Source: Sulfitobacter sp. M39
GTDB taxonomy: Bacteria > Pseudomonadota > Alphaproteobacteria > Rhodobacterales > Rhodobacteraceae
Direction of reading: 5' to 3'
NCBI RefSeq assembly: GCF_021735935.1
Contig: NZ_WMDZ01000001.1
Coordinates: forward strand, 2,976,001 to 3,040,000
Length of the DNA: 64,000 nucleotides
Part shown: one piece after another, positions 55,396 to 63,809 of the stretch
Layout of the letters: each line of letters starts with the position of its first letter
Position numbering within the stretch: position 1 is the first letter of the stretch
Position numbers and translations under genes: made by a program
The notes under the pieces: model-generated
What the model was told of the DNA's origin: nothing
Database searches by the model: none
The model's input: only the letters and a program-made list of their open reading frames with translations

Positions 55396-56223
55396 ATGCA
55401 AAAACGTTCAATTTTAATTACCGGCTGCTCCTCTGGGATCGGCTACGCCGCTGCGCATGCCTTGCGCGAACGCGGCTGGAAGGTTTATGCCTCGTGCCGC
55501 CAAACACACGATTGCGAAAAGCTAGCCGCCGAAGGATTCGATGCGCCCCACCTCGACTATACCGATGCCACCAGCATCGCCGCTGCGGTAGATCATGTAC
55601 TTGAGCAAACCGGTGGCACGCTAGATGCCCTGTATAATAACGGTGCCCATGCGACACCCGGTGCCGTCGAAGACCTTCCCACAGATGCGCTGCGCGAGAT
55701 ATTCGAAAGCAATTTTTTCGGCTGGCACGAGCTTACGCGCAAGATCATCCCTGTGATGCGGGCACAGGGTCACGGGCGCATTATCCAATGTTCGTCCGTC
55801 CTGGGTCTTGTCACAATGCCGTGGCGTGGCGCTTACAATTCTACGAAATTCGCGCTGGAAGGCTTAACGGACACGCTGCGCATTGAACTGCGCGACACCC
55901 CCATCCACGTGACCCTGATCGAGCCCGGGCCCATTACATCCAACATCCGCGCGAACTCTATCCCGCACTTCGAGCGCTGGATCGATTGGAAAAGCTCTGC
56001 ACGAAAGGCACAATACGAAAGCGCGTTGTTAGACAGGCTATACACTGCGCGAGGCCCCGACAGGTTCGAGCTTCCACCTCAAGCAGTCGTTGACAAGCTT
56101 ATCCATGCGCTGGAGGCCGACCGCCCACGGCCGCGGTATTATGTCACGACGCCGACGCGTATCTCGGGCATTTTAAAGCGTATTTTACCCACACGCGCCC
56201 TGGACTGGGTACTCTCTCGTTAA
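55396..56223 (+). CDS. SDR-family oxidoreductase
   Basis: 275-residue short-chain dehydrogenase/reductase of the classical type. NAD(P)-binding motif TGCSSGIG at 9-16, NNGAH at 81-85, and the active-site pair Tyr147-Lys151 (YNSTK) with Ser133 or Ser134. The C-terminal region (about 190-275) is longer and basic. Substrate unknown. It follows the SH3 gene with an 18-bp gap and may be cotranscribed. Confidence 0.9.
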   Translation: MQKRSILITGCSSGIGYAAAHALRERGWKVYASCRQTHDCEKLAAEGFDAPHLDYTDATSIAAAVDHVLEQTGGTLDALYNNGAHATPGAVEDLPTDALREIFESNFFGWHELTRKIIPVMRAQGHGRIIQCSSVLGLVTMPWRGAYNSTKFALEGLTDTLRIELRDTPIHVTLIEPGPITSNIRANSIPHFERWIDWKSSARKAQYESALLDRLYTARGPDRFELPPQAVVDKLIHALEADRPRPRYYVTTPTRISGILKRILPTRALDWVLSR

Positions 56224-56281
56224 ATTCGGGTTGCGCTACGGCATGACCCCGCTACATCTTTCAGCAACACAAAGGATGCTT

Positions 56282-56488
56282 ATGTTTGCTGATCCGTTAT
56301 ATATCCTGACCGTCGTTGCCGTGATTGCGGTGGTTATCGTATTGATTTTTGGGCTTGGGGGCTTCGCGGGTGGCGGAGAATTCAATAAGCGCAATTCAAA
56401 TAAACTTATGCGTATGCGCATCATTGCACAGTTCATCGCGGTCGTTCTCATCGTCATATATGTGTACCTGCGAAAGGACGCCGGCTGA
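56282..56488 (+). CDS. Twin-transmembrane-helix small protein (HIG1-like)
   Basis: 68-residue protein from ATG 56282 (MFADPLYILTVVAV) with AAAGGA five bases upstream; earlier in-frame ATGs lack a site. It has two hydrophobic helices separated by a short GGGEFNKRNSNKLM loop, the HIG1-type layout found in alphaproteobacteria beside cobalamin adenosyltransferase. Relatives influence respiratory-complex assembly in mitochondria; the bacterial role is unclear. The stop overlaps the next start. Confidence 0.85.
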   Translation: MFADPLYILTVVAVIAVVIVLIFGLGGFAGGGEFNKRNSNKLMRMRIIAQFIAVVLIVIYVYLRKDAG

Positions 56489-57060
56489 TGGTTGTTCTTA
56501 ATAAAATCTACACCCGCACCGGCGACAAAGGCGAAACCGCGTTGGGGAACGGGGACCGAGTGGCCAAACACGACCTGCGGGTCGAGGCATATGGCACGTC
56601 TGACGAATTAAATTGTTTTGTTGGTGTCGCGCGGCTTGAGGCGAAAGGCGAAACCGACGCCGCGCTGTCGCGCATCCAGAACGACCTGTTCGACCTGGGC
56701 GCTGATCTGTGCCGCCCCGATATGGAAGCGGATGCAGACGCCGAATACCCGCCTCTCCGCCTCGCGGCTGAACAAGTCGACAGACTTGAGCGCGAGATCG
56801 ACGTGATGAACGCAGAACTGTCGCCGCTGCGAAGCTTTATTCTGCCAGGCGGCACCGCACTTGCCGCGCATTTGCACGTGTGCCGAACAGTTGCCCGCCG
56901 CGCCGAACGGCTCGCGGTGCACTTGGCAGACAGAGATTCTATTAATCCCGCCACCGTCAAATATCTGAACCGGCTAAGCGATTGGTTTTTCGTCGCGGCT
57001 AGGGCTTCAAATAACGGCGGTAAGGACGATGTATTATGGGTGCCCGGGGCAAATCGTTAA
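56488..57060 (+). CDS. PduO-type cob(I)alamin adenosyltransferase
   Basis: Transfers the adenosyl group of ATP to cob(I)alamin, making coenzyme B12; 190 residues, cytosolic. TRTGDKGETALGNG, RVEAYGTSDELN and the C-terminal RTVARRAERLAV helix are the PduO-type signatures. The start codon overlaps the stop of the HIG1-like gene (TGATG). It lies upstream of etfBA, where acyl-CoA metabolism genes cluster. Confidence 0.94.
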   Translation: MVVLNKIYTRTGDKGETALGNGDRVAKHDLRVEAYGTSDELNCFVGVARLEAKGETDAALSRIQNDLFDLGADLCRPDMEADADAEYPPLRLAAEQVDRLEREIDVMNAELSPLRSFILPGGTALAAHLHVCRTVARRAERLAVHLADRDSINPATVKYLNRLSDWFFVAARASNNGGKDDVLWVPGANR

Positions 57061-57157
57061 GGCCGTCAGTCAGAAACGCCGCGTCGAAAGACAATAAATT
57101 ACTATTTTTGACTGTTTTGCATTCGATTGCTTCGTTACACCGACGAAGAGTTCACAT

Positions 57158-57182
57158 GATCGGGGCCGAACCGGCCCCGATC
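57158..57182 (+). promoter_or_regulatory. Hairpin in the etfB leader
   Basis: Perfect 11-bp stem GATCGGGGCCG closed by a 3-base AAC loop, ending 25 bp before the etfB start and followed by GTCAACTGAGGAGAGAG, not a T-run. It is an RNA leader structure or a DNA palindrome rather than a terminator. Confidence 0.6.
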
Positions 57183-57206
57183 GTCAACTGAGGAGAGAGA
57201 ACGCTC

Positions 57207-57965
57207 ATGAAGGTACTGGTACCTGTAAAGCGCGTGATCGACTACAACGTGAAAGTACGCGTCAAAGCGGACGGCACGGGTGTTGATCTTGCCAACGTAA
57301 AGATGTCGATGAACCCGTTTGACGAGATTTCCGTCGAACAAGCGATCCGCATGAAAGAGGCCGGCCAGGTCGAAGAAGTTGTGGTCGTCTCTATCGGCGT
57401 AAAGCAGGCGCAGGAAACACTGCGCACAGCGCTGGCAATGGGCGCGGACCGCGCGATTCTGATCGTGGCAGCCGACGATGTGCACAACGATATCGAGCCT
57501 TTGACCGTTGCCAAAATCCTGAAAGGCGTCGTCGATGAAGAGAAGCCCGACCTTATTCTTTGCGGCAAGCAGGCGATCGACAACGACATGAACGCCACTG
57601 GCCAAATGCTGTCTGCTCTGCTGGGTTGGTCGCAAGCGACCTTCGCCTCCAAAGTCGACATCGATGGCGACAGCGCTGTTGTTACACGTGAAGTAGACGG
57701 CGGTTTGCAGACTATTAAGGTTTCCATGCCTACAGTCGTGACTGTGGATCTGCGCCTGAACGAACCACGCTATGCGTCGCTGCCCAACATCATGAAGGCT
57801 AAGAAAAAGCCTTTGGATGAAAAGACACCTGCCGATTATGGCGTCGAGGTTTCCAACCGTTTGGAAATCATCAAGACGGCTGAGCCAGCGGAACGAGCTG
57901 CAGGCATCAAGGTCGATTCGGTCGATGAACTGGTTGCAAAACTTAAAGAAGCGGGGGCTGTGTAA
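57207..57965 (+). CDS. etfB: Electron transfer flavoprotein subunit beta
   Basis: AMP-binding subunit of ETF, which passes electrons from acyl-CoA and other dehydrogenases to ETF-quinone oxidoreductase, 252 residues. [22 protein letters not shown] and the conserved [17 protein letters not shown] segment ([20 protein letters not shown]) are present. AGGAGAGAG lies 8 bases before ATG. The stop overlaps the etfA start (TAATG). Confidence 0.97.
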   Translation: MKVLVPVKRVIDYNVKVRVKADGTGVDLANVKMSMNPFDEISVEQAIRMKEAGQVEEVVVVSIGVKQAQETLRTALAMGADRAILIVAADDVHNDIEPLTVAKILKGVVDEEKPDLILCGKQAIDNDMNATGQMLSALLGWSQATFASKVDIDGDSAVVTREVDGGLQTIKVSMPTVVTVDLRLNEPRYASLPNIMKAKKKPLDEKTPADYGVEVSNRLEIIKTAEPAERAAGIKVDSVDELVAKLKEAGAV

Positions 57966-58891
57966 TGGCTGTTCTACTCCTTGCAGAAGTGACTGATGGC
58001 GAACTGGCACTCGACGCGACATCCAAGGCCGTTGCTGCGGCCAAGATGCTGGGCGATGTCACTGTTCTATGCGCTGGTGGTTCCGCCGCTGCAGCGGGCG
58101 AAGCGGCAGCGAAAATCAACGGTGTTTCCAAAGTTCTGGTTGCCGAGGATGAGACCCTTGGCCACCGCCTCGCGGAATCTACGGCGGCATTGATCGTGTC
58201 GCTCGCCGGTGATTACGACCACATCACCGCGCCAGCGACCACAGACGCTAAAAACGTGATGCCACGTGTTGCTGCGTTGCTTGACGTCATGTTGCTGTCC
58301 GATGTGTCCGGTGTTGTCGACGCCGACACGTTCGAACGTCCCATCTATGCGGGCAACGCGATCCAGACGGTCAAATCTTCGGATGCGAAAAAGGTCATCA
58401 CCTTCCGCACCACGACGTTTGACGCCGCGGGCGACGGTGGCTCCGCCTCTGTAGAAACGGTATCCGCTGCGGCCGATCCCGGCCTTTCTTCCTGGGTTGA
58501 AGACCACGTTGCAGAAAGCGACCGCCCCGAGCTGACATCGGCTGGCGTGGTTGTTTCCGGCGGCCGTGGCGTTGGCTCCGAAGAAGACTTCGCCTTGATC
58601 GAAAAGCTGGCTGACAAGCTGGGTGCCGCTGTTGGCGCTTCGCGCGCTGCCGTTGATTCGGGCTATGCTCCGAACGACTGGCAAGTTGGTCAGACCGGTA
58701 AGGTTGTCGCGCCCGAGCTTTATGTGGCGGTTGGTATCTCCGGTGCGATCCAGCACTTGGCCGGTATGAAAGACAGCAAGATCATCGTCGCCATTAACAA
58801 AGACGAAGAAGCGCCGATCTTCCAGGTTGCGGACTATGGTCTAGTTGCAGATCTGTTCGAAGCCGTTCCCGAACTGATCGAAAAACTGTAA
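57965..58891 (+). CDS. etfA: Electron transfer flavoprotein subunit alpha
   Basis: FAD-binding partner of EtfB, 308 residues. The C-terminal FAD site includes [38 protein letters not shown] and [19 protein letters not shown]. The N-terminal half has the alanine-rich fold typical of EtfA. A terminator follows. Confidence 0.97.
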   Translation: MAVLLLAEVTDGELALDATSKAVAAAKMLGDVTVLCAGGSAAAAGEAAAKINGVSKVLVAEDETLGHRLAESTAALIVSLAGDYDHITAPATTDAKNVMPRVAALLDVMLLSDVSGVVDADTFERPIYAGNAIQTVKSSDAKKVITFRTTTFDAAGDGGSASVETVSAAADPGLSSWVEDHVAESDRPELTSAGVVVSGGRGVGSEEDFALIEKLADKLGAAVGASRAAVDSGYAPNDWQVGQTGKVVAPELYVAVGISGAIQHLAGMKDSKIIVAINKDEEAPIFQVADYGLVADLFEAVPELIEKL

Positions 58892-58912
58892 GCCTTTTAG
58901 GTTTTAATGGAT

Positions 58913-58943
58913 AAGGCCCGCAGTCACCTGCGGGCCTTTTTCT
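58913..58943 (+). terminator. Intrinsic terminator of etfBA
   Basis: Perfect 11-bp stem AAGGCCCGCAG/CTGCGGGCCTT with a TCAC loop, followed by TTTCT on the plus strand, 21 bp after the etfA stop. It may also work for the convergent DUF6473 gene, whose stop codon lies inside its 3' flank. Confidence 0.92.
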
Positions 58944-59766
58944 ATTTCAGGCGTTCAATCGCCTGCGCAACCGCCGTCGCAATCTCTTGATGCGCCCGAA
59001 CGCCGGGGAGCTGTAGCGCCCGCTCCTTCTCTATTGCAGGGAATACCATCCCCGCCGTCGCCTCGGACACGGCCGCGTGTGACAGTGTCACATATACGAC
59101 CCCAGCCGCCAGACGGCTTACCTGAGCAACCATAGCTTTGGTCACGAACAAAGGCCCCGCACTAGCCTGCGCCCTCATTTCACGAATCGGCTCCTCGGGG
59201 CCAAGGTGAAGCAGCACGCATGGCCCCGTCATCCGGCCAAGCAGCAGGGTCATCCGTGCGATCCAAGCCTGCTGAAGCTCATGCACCACCATTGCAAACC
59301 GAGTGGGCGAGACTTGCTTGAGCGCTTCCAATAGGTGGCGCGTGAAATGAAACTCCGCAAAATCGACCTCGGGGTAGATGGAGCAAAGCAGTTTCGACGG
59401 TGCGATAAATCTGTCGTTTCGGCGAGGGTGTACGGAATAGTAACGATTCGACATGTTGTGTGCCCCCAACACCTGCACCACGGACACATGCGCCCCGGCG
59501 GCAATTTTCATGACTTCGGCATCATGTAGAAACACATCCAGACCCGCATTTTGACACCCGAAATTGATGCAAGGCATCCTGCTAGACTGTTCAACCACCG
59601 CAGGGAACGGAGTTTCGACATAGCGGCCAAACGTCTGGGTGCCGCCGACGAAAACCACATAGGGCACGGAAGTTCCCCGAAGAGGTCCGCGAAAAAGTAG
59701 TTTCGACGTGCCATAGCGGCACAACGCGTAGTCCAACCGCCGCCTGCCATAATCCGTAGCGCCCAT
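58942..59766 (-). CDS. DUF6473 family protein
   Basis: 274-residue cytosolic protein starting at ATG 59766 (MGATDYGRRRLDYALCRYGT), preferred over a GTG nine bases upstream because it has GGTGAG at the right distance. The start motif with the early YVVFVGGTQTFGRYV segment resembles the DUF6473 family of Rhodobacterales. The middle has PRRNDRFIAPSKL and the C-terminus YVTLSHAAVSEATA. No catalytic motif is recognised. Convergent with etfA. Confidence 0.75.
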   Translation of the reverse strand: MGATDYGRRRLDYALCRYGTSKLLFRGPLRGTSVPYVVFVGGTQTFGRYVETPFPAVVEQSSRMPCINFGCQNAGLDVFLHDAEVMKIAAGAHVSVVQVLGAHNMSNRYYSVHPRRNDRFIAPSKLLCSIYPEVDFAEFHFTRHLLEALKQVSPTRFAMVVHELQQAWIARMTLLLGRMTGPCVLLHLGPEEPIREMRAQASAGPLFVTKAMVAQVSRLAAGVVYVTLSHAAVSEATAGMVFPAIEKERALQLPGVRAHQEIATAVAQAIERLK

Positions 59767-59924
59767 ACCGCTCACCCTGTTCTACCGCTTTACGGACGCA
59801 GAATCGCCCTAAGTATTTTCAATTTCCTTAATGTTCGGATTTGAGAAAAGCTGTCGTGAATTCCGACCCTTGCGGCTGCTACCCCGCCCGCTTTATGCTG
59901 CGGCGAAACAAAAGGGGACAGCGC

Positions 59925-60800
59925 ATGGATATCCAGACAATCGGCATCGTTGGCGCAGGCCAAATGGGCAACGGCATCGCCCATGTGATGGCTTTGGCGG
60001 GCTACGACGTGCTGTTGAACGATGTAAGCGCTGAGGCACTGCAAAAAGCGGTTGATACCATTACTGGCAACCTCGACCGTCAGGTCGGCCGCGGTAAGGT
60101 GACAGAAGCGGACCGGGACGCGACGCTTAAAAGAATCGTGACAACCCAAACACTTGCAGAGTTGGGGCAAAGCGATCTGGTGATCGAGGCGGCGACGGAA
60201 CGTGAAACCGTCAAACAAGCGATTTTCGAGGATCTGATACCCCACCTCAAGCCGAGTACGATCCTGACGTCAAACACTTCGTCGATTTCAATCACCAGAC
60301 TGGCCAGCCGAACTGACCGCCCCGAGAAGTTTATGGGGTTTCACTTCATGAACCCAGTGCCCGTGATGCAACTGGTGGAGCTGATCCGCGGGATTGCGAC
60401 GGATAAGGAAACCTTCGAAGCCTGCCGCGGCGTCGTTGATAAACTGGGCAAAACTGCGGCCTCTGCCGAAGACTTCCCGGCATTTATCGTAAATCGTATC
60501 CTGATGCCGATGATCAACGAGGCTGTCTATACACTCTATGAAGGTGTGGGCTCTGTCGAATCTATCGATAGTTCACTCAAGCTGGGGGCCAACCACCCGA
60601 TGGGTCCGCTGGAGCTTGCAGATTTCATCGGTCTAGACACCTGCCTGGCGATTATGAACGTGTTGCATGACGGGCTGGCCGATACGAAATATCGTCCCTG
60701 CCCGCTGCTGACAAAATATGTCGAAGCGGGATGGCTGGGGCGTAAATCTCAGCGGGGTTTCTATGACTATCGCGGCGATGTGCCTGTTCCCACGCGATAA
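59925..60800 (+). CDS. hbd: 3-hydroxybutyryl-CoA dehydrogenase
   Basis: Oxidises 3-hydroxybutyryl-CoA to acetoacetyl-CoA with NAD(P), 291 residues from ATG 59925, which follows AGGGGA; the upstream in-frame extension is rejected. The dinucleotide motif is GAGQMG (residues 10-15), the catalytic dyad region is FHFMNPVPVMQLVE with His140, and SNTSSISI precedes it. Position beside etfBA fits short-chain acyl-CoA metabolism (beta-oxidation or PHB turnover). The name rests on family resemblance; a paralogue of similar specificity cannot be excluded. Confidence 0.92.
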   Translation: MDIQTIGIVGAGQMGNGIAHVMALAGYDVLLNDVSAEALQKAVDTITGNLDRQVGRGKVTEADRDATLKRIVTTQTLAELGQSDLVIEAATERETVKQAIFEDLIPHLKPSTILTSNTSSISITRLASRTDRPEKFMGFHFMNPVPVMQLVELIRGIATDKETFEACRGVVDKLGKTAASAEDFPAFIVNRILMPMINEAVYTLYEGVGSVESIDSSLKLGANHPMGPLELADFIGLDTCLAIMNVLHDGLADTKYRPCPLLTKYVEAGWLGRKSQRGFYDYRGDVPVPTR

Positions 60801-60814
60801 ATCTGCGGCAAGAA

Positions 60815-60832
60815 GCGGGGGCCAGCCCCCGC
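60815..60832 (+). repeat. GC-rich hairpin after hbd
   Basis: GCGGGGG/CCCCCGC with a CCAG loop, 15 bp after the stop codon; followed by GCCCCCGG, not a T-run. Probably a 3'-end structure or REP-like element. Confidence 0.45.
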
Positions 60833-60865
60833 GCCCCCGGGATTTATCCCATTTGGAAGATAGCG

Positions 60866-61768
60866 TTAATCTTTAAGCGCTAGTGTATGCGCCCGTAGCC
60901 ACGCCATGAAACCGCGCGGATCGTCCGCATGGGCGGCCATCTGCTCTGGCGAAAGCGGTGCGCCCACAATCGGGCCCTGCGGCTTGTCGCATGCGTGCAC
61001 AATCTCGTGAAGCAGAAGCCCCTGCCGCAGGATGGGCGAGATTTTATTCGCAATTTGATAGGCTCTGCTATTTTGGCCAGGGAAGCGCATCGGCACCACT
61101 TGAGCGCCCGAACGCCGGATCATTTTCGCGGTGAAAACGTTCCATTCCGCCTCGATAGCAGGGCCGAACATTGTATCCGAAGCCGCGACGACACCAGAGG
61201 GGAACAGCGCGACAACACCGCCATCCTTCAGATGCGCCATCGCTTTGCTGCGCATTTCGACACCCTTGCGCTGCGCATCAGGGTCATGGGGAAACGGCAC
61301 GGGGATCATATAGCTGCCCGCAACCTCGTCGATTGAAGTCAGCAGCGAGCGTGTGAGGATACGATAATCAGGGCGTACCCGTCCGATCAGATCGGCGAAA
61401 ATCATGCCATCGACCATCCCGTGCGGGTGGTTTGCCACAACGACCACCGGACCCGTTTTCGGAATGCGATCCAGCTGTTCTTGAGGGGTCGTCAGGTCGA
61501 TCCCCATGGTATCGAGTGCCGCACGCCAGAAGCCCTGCCCTGTAGGCGCACCCTGTCTCTCGAACTGTCGGATAAGGCGCAGAACCTTGAGCTTTCCGGT
61601 GAAAAGCTCAATAGCGCTGATGATCCCGGACTTTACCGGGTGGTCGAAAGTCGACGCATATGAAAGGCTGCTTCTGTCGTATTTGGTAAAGGTCACGGGC
61701 TCGCCAGTGCCCTCATTCAGCAGGGGTGCGGGTCCAGTTTGCGCATTCTCCGTCATATCGTTAACCAT
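60866..61768 (-). CDS. Lysophospholipid acyltransferase-family protein
   Basis: 300-residue acyltransferase of the PlsC superfamily. The catalytic block appears as NHPHGMVDG with His114 and Asp120, spaced H-x5-D, which is the layout of the OlsA/hemolysin-like subgroup rather than the usual H-x4-D of PlsC. A later LFPSGVVAAS and the second block WNVFTAKMIRR and VPMRFPGQNS fit the family. It has no clear membrane anchor. Acyl donor and acceptor are unknown. Separate from the PTS genes by 43 bp. Confidence 0.85.
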   Translation of the reverse strand: MVNDMTENAQTGPAPLLNEGTGEPVTFTKYDRSSLSYASTFDHPVKSGIISAIELFTGKLKVLRLIRQFERQGAPTGQGFWRAALDTMGIDLTTPQEQLDRIPKTGPVVVVANHPHGMVDGMIFADLIGRVRPDYRILTRSLLTSIDEVAGSYMIPVPFPHDPDAQRKGVEMRSKAMAHLKDGGVVALFPSGVVAASDTMFGPAIEAEWNVFTAKMIRRSGAQVVPMRFPGQNSRAYQIANKISPILRQGLLLHEIVHACDKPQGPIVGAPLSPEQMAAHADDPRGFMAWLRAHTLALKD

Positions 61769-61811
61769 TCACCCTCTGTAGTGATCGCCGACGGCAATAG
61801 ACGCACGGCAA

Positions 61812-62081
61812 TCAGTGGCCTTCGCCAAACTTGTCAGCAACCAATGCAGTCAACGCTTCCGCTAAAGCATCCTGGTCAGGACCGGATGTTTGCACATCAA
61901 TCATACAGCCTTTGGATGCAGCAAGCATGAGCAGGCCCATAATGCTGTCACCCGATGCCGACATACCGTCCTTGCTAACTTCGGCGCGCGCATCGAATGC
62001 CTCGACGACCTCCACCAGTTTGGCAGAGGCGCGGGCGTGCAGACCTTTTTCGTTTACAATTTTCAATGAGACTTGGGTCAT
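61812..62081 (-). CDS. ptsH: HPr-type phosphocarrier protein
   Basis: 89-residue phosphocarrier of the nitrogen-type PTS. GLHARASAK places the phosphorylatable histidine at residue 15, and GDSIMGL places the regulatory serine at residue 46, the target of HPr kinase. Both are present, matching the adjacent hprK. Distal gene of the kinase-HprK-RapZ-EIIA-HPr group. Confidence 0.95.
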   Translation of the reverse strand: MTQVSLKIVNEKGLHARASAKLVEVVEAFDARAEVSKDGMSASGDSIMGLLMLAASKGCMIDVQTSGPDQDALAEALTALVADKFGEGH

Positions 62082-62096
62082 AAGTTTAAGGCCTTG

Positions 62097-62489
62097 CTAT
62101 TCCGCACTGACATTTTGGCTATCAATGTACTTTCTGCCAGCCGCCAGCGCGGCGCGCACGGCTTCTGGTACATCCAAGTCTCGAGACTTGGCGAGTTTGA
62201 TCAACATGGGCAGGTTCGCGCCATATAGAATACGGCGGTTTTCAGGGCGGCATGCGAGAAGACTAAGGTTTGACGGGGAGCCCCCGAAAAGATCGGTTAC
62301 GACAACGACGCCGTTCCCAGTATCCACATCGTCAGCTGCCGCACAGATTTCCTGCTGCTTTTCAGTCCGGTCGTGATCCGCGTGAATGGCAATTGCACGC
62401 ACACCGTTTTGCGATCCAACAACATGTTCGATCGCAGCCAAATATTCTTTGGCCAACCCGCCGTGTGCGACAATCACAATACCAATCAA
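62097..62489 (-). CDS. PTS mannose/fructose-type EIIA component
   Basis: 130-residue EIIA of the mannose family, used in alphaproteobacteria for regulation rather than sugar uptake. No ATG fits; a TTG at 62489 is chosen because it gives MIGIVIVAHGGLAKEYL with the phosphorylatable His9, has GGGAAGAG upstream, and overlaps the rapZ stop (TTGA). The ORF that extends to 62660 runs inside rapZ. VVVVTDLFGGSPSNLSLL is a typical later motif. Confidence 0.9.
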   Translation of the reverse strand: MIGIVIVAHGGLAKEYLAAIEHVVGSQNGVRAIAIHADHDRTEKQQEICAAADDVDTGNGVVVVTDLFGGSPSNLSLLACRPENRRILYGANLPMLIKLAKSRDLDVPEAVRAALAAGRKYIDSQNVSAE

Positions 62490-63379
62490 CGCTGTGTCTC
62501 TTCCCGTCTGTTTCGGTCCAACTCGCGATGCCTGACCGACACTTGCCAACCTGCATTCGATAAGTTGGACGCCAGATGTTCCGCCAAAGTTACGGAACGG
62601 TGTTGCCCCCCTGTGCACCCAAAGGCAAGAGAGATATGCGATTTCCCTTCCGTCTTGCATGCAGGGAGGATCAATTTACACAAATCTTGCACCTGCGTGG
62701 CGTAGTCTCGAAACAGGAGGTCAGCCCTCACATAATCAGCGACGGGCTGCTGCGTCCCGTTCATACTCCGCAGCGAGGGTTCCCAATAAGGGTTCCGCAG
62801 AAACCGACAATCAAACACCATATCGGCGCTGCGGGGCAGCCCGCGTTTATACGAGAAAGACTGGACAGATATACTCAGATGGTGCACACCGTCGAGGGCA
62901 AACCAGCGTTCCACCTCGGCACGCAGCTGATGCACGTTAAGCTCAGACGTGTCGATCAAAACATCGGCCAAGGCCAATACAGGTTCCAACAATTCTTTCT
63001 CACGGCCAATGCCGTCAACCGGTGCCGCCGTCGGTGCCATCGGGTGGCGCCTTCGGGTTTCGGAAAAGCGGCGCAGCAATACACTCGTGTCGCAATCAAG
63101 GTAGAGCAGTTCGATGTCGACATCAGGGCGTGACCTCATCTCCGACATCAATTCGATCACTCGATCTGTAGAGAAGTCCCGGTTACGTAAGTCGACACCA
63201 AGCGCCATAGGGCGCAACTGTCCAGGTGCTTCGAGCAACGCGCGCAGCATCCGCATAGGGATGTTATCAATCGCTTCAAAGCCTGCATCTTCCAGTACGT
63301 TCAGCGCAGATGACCGCCCTGCCCCTGCCGGACCTGTTACCAGTACAATGCGCCGGTTGGGTGTAATCTCGTCAGTCAT
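62486..63379 (-). CDS. rapZ: RNase adapter protein RapZ
   Basis: P-loop ATPase that in enterobacteria directs RNase E to small RNAs controlling glucosamine-6-phosphate synthase; 297 residues. The Walker A is GPAGAGRS (residues 16-23); the C-terminal nucleotide/RNA domain carries GCTGGQHRSV. It overlaps hprK at its start by 8 bp and EIIA at its end, so the three are cotranslated. Confidence 0.95.
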   Translation of the reverse strand: MTDEITPNRRIVLVTGPAGAGRSSALNVLEDAGFEAIDNIPMRMLRALLEAPGQLRPMALGVDLRNRDFSTDRVIELMSEMRSRPDVDIELLYLDCDTSVLLRRFSETRRRHPMAPTAAPVDGIGREKELLEPVLALADVLIDTSELNVHQLRAEVERWFALDGVHHLSISVQSFSYKRGLPRSADMVFDCRFLRNPYWEPSLRSMNGTQQPVADYVRADLLFRDYATQVQDLCKLILPACKTEGKSHISLAFGCTGGQHRSVTLAEHLASNLSNAGWQVSVRHRELDRNRREETQR

Positions 63380-63800
63380 CTGGTGTGTATTTCATCATCT
63401 TTACCATCAAGTAAACAGAGGCCGCGAAATGAGGACCATTGGCGCGCTTCAGACAGCGCGCCCGTATGCCCATCACCTCACGATGGGTAATCTCCGGCAG
63501 TCGGTCGGGCTCTTCTTGGTCTAAGTCTACAATCAGATAAATCGGTACGAGCGCGCAGTGTTTCAAGGTCAGCAACCCCACCCCGCGCGCTTCAATCAAG
63601 CCTTCGATCGCTTTGGGCGGGCTCGCTAGAAGTTGGTCGCCTTGGATAATCAGATCTGTGCGATCGTCCGATACAAGGTCAGCCCCTATCGCGATCATCT
63701 GCAATGCCAGTGTCGACTTCCCACGCCCAGAAGCGCCAAGTATCATCACGCCACGCCCTTCGACCGCGATGGTGGTGGCGTGAAGATTGCTAGCCGGCAT
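63372..63800 (-). CDS. hprK: HPr kinase/phosphorylase, short alphaproteobacterial form
   Basis: Phosphorylates HPr on serine and can reverse it. Only 142 residues, about half the Gram-positive enzyme: it lacks the N-terminal domain and consists of the catalytic core with Walker A GASGRGKST (22-30). The capping motif region DDRTDLII and the C-terminal segment EITHREVMGIRARC follow. The substrate HPr with Ser46 is encoded nearby. Starts 9 bp after the sensor-kinase gene. Confidence 0.93.
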   Translation of the reverse strand: MPASNLHATTIAVEGRGVMILGASGRGKSTLALQMIAIGADLVSDDRTDLIIQGDQLLASPPKAIEGLIEARGVGLLTLKHCALVPIYLIVDLDQEEPDRLPEITHREVMGIRARCLKRANGPHFAASVYLMVKMMKYTPDD

Positions 63801-63809
63801 GCCCAGAGA

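Noticed and set aside
59790..60245. 151-codon minus-strand frame over hbd
   Set aside because: Overlaps the well-supported dehydrogenase gene and has no recognisable protein features.
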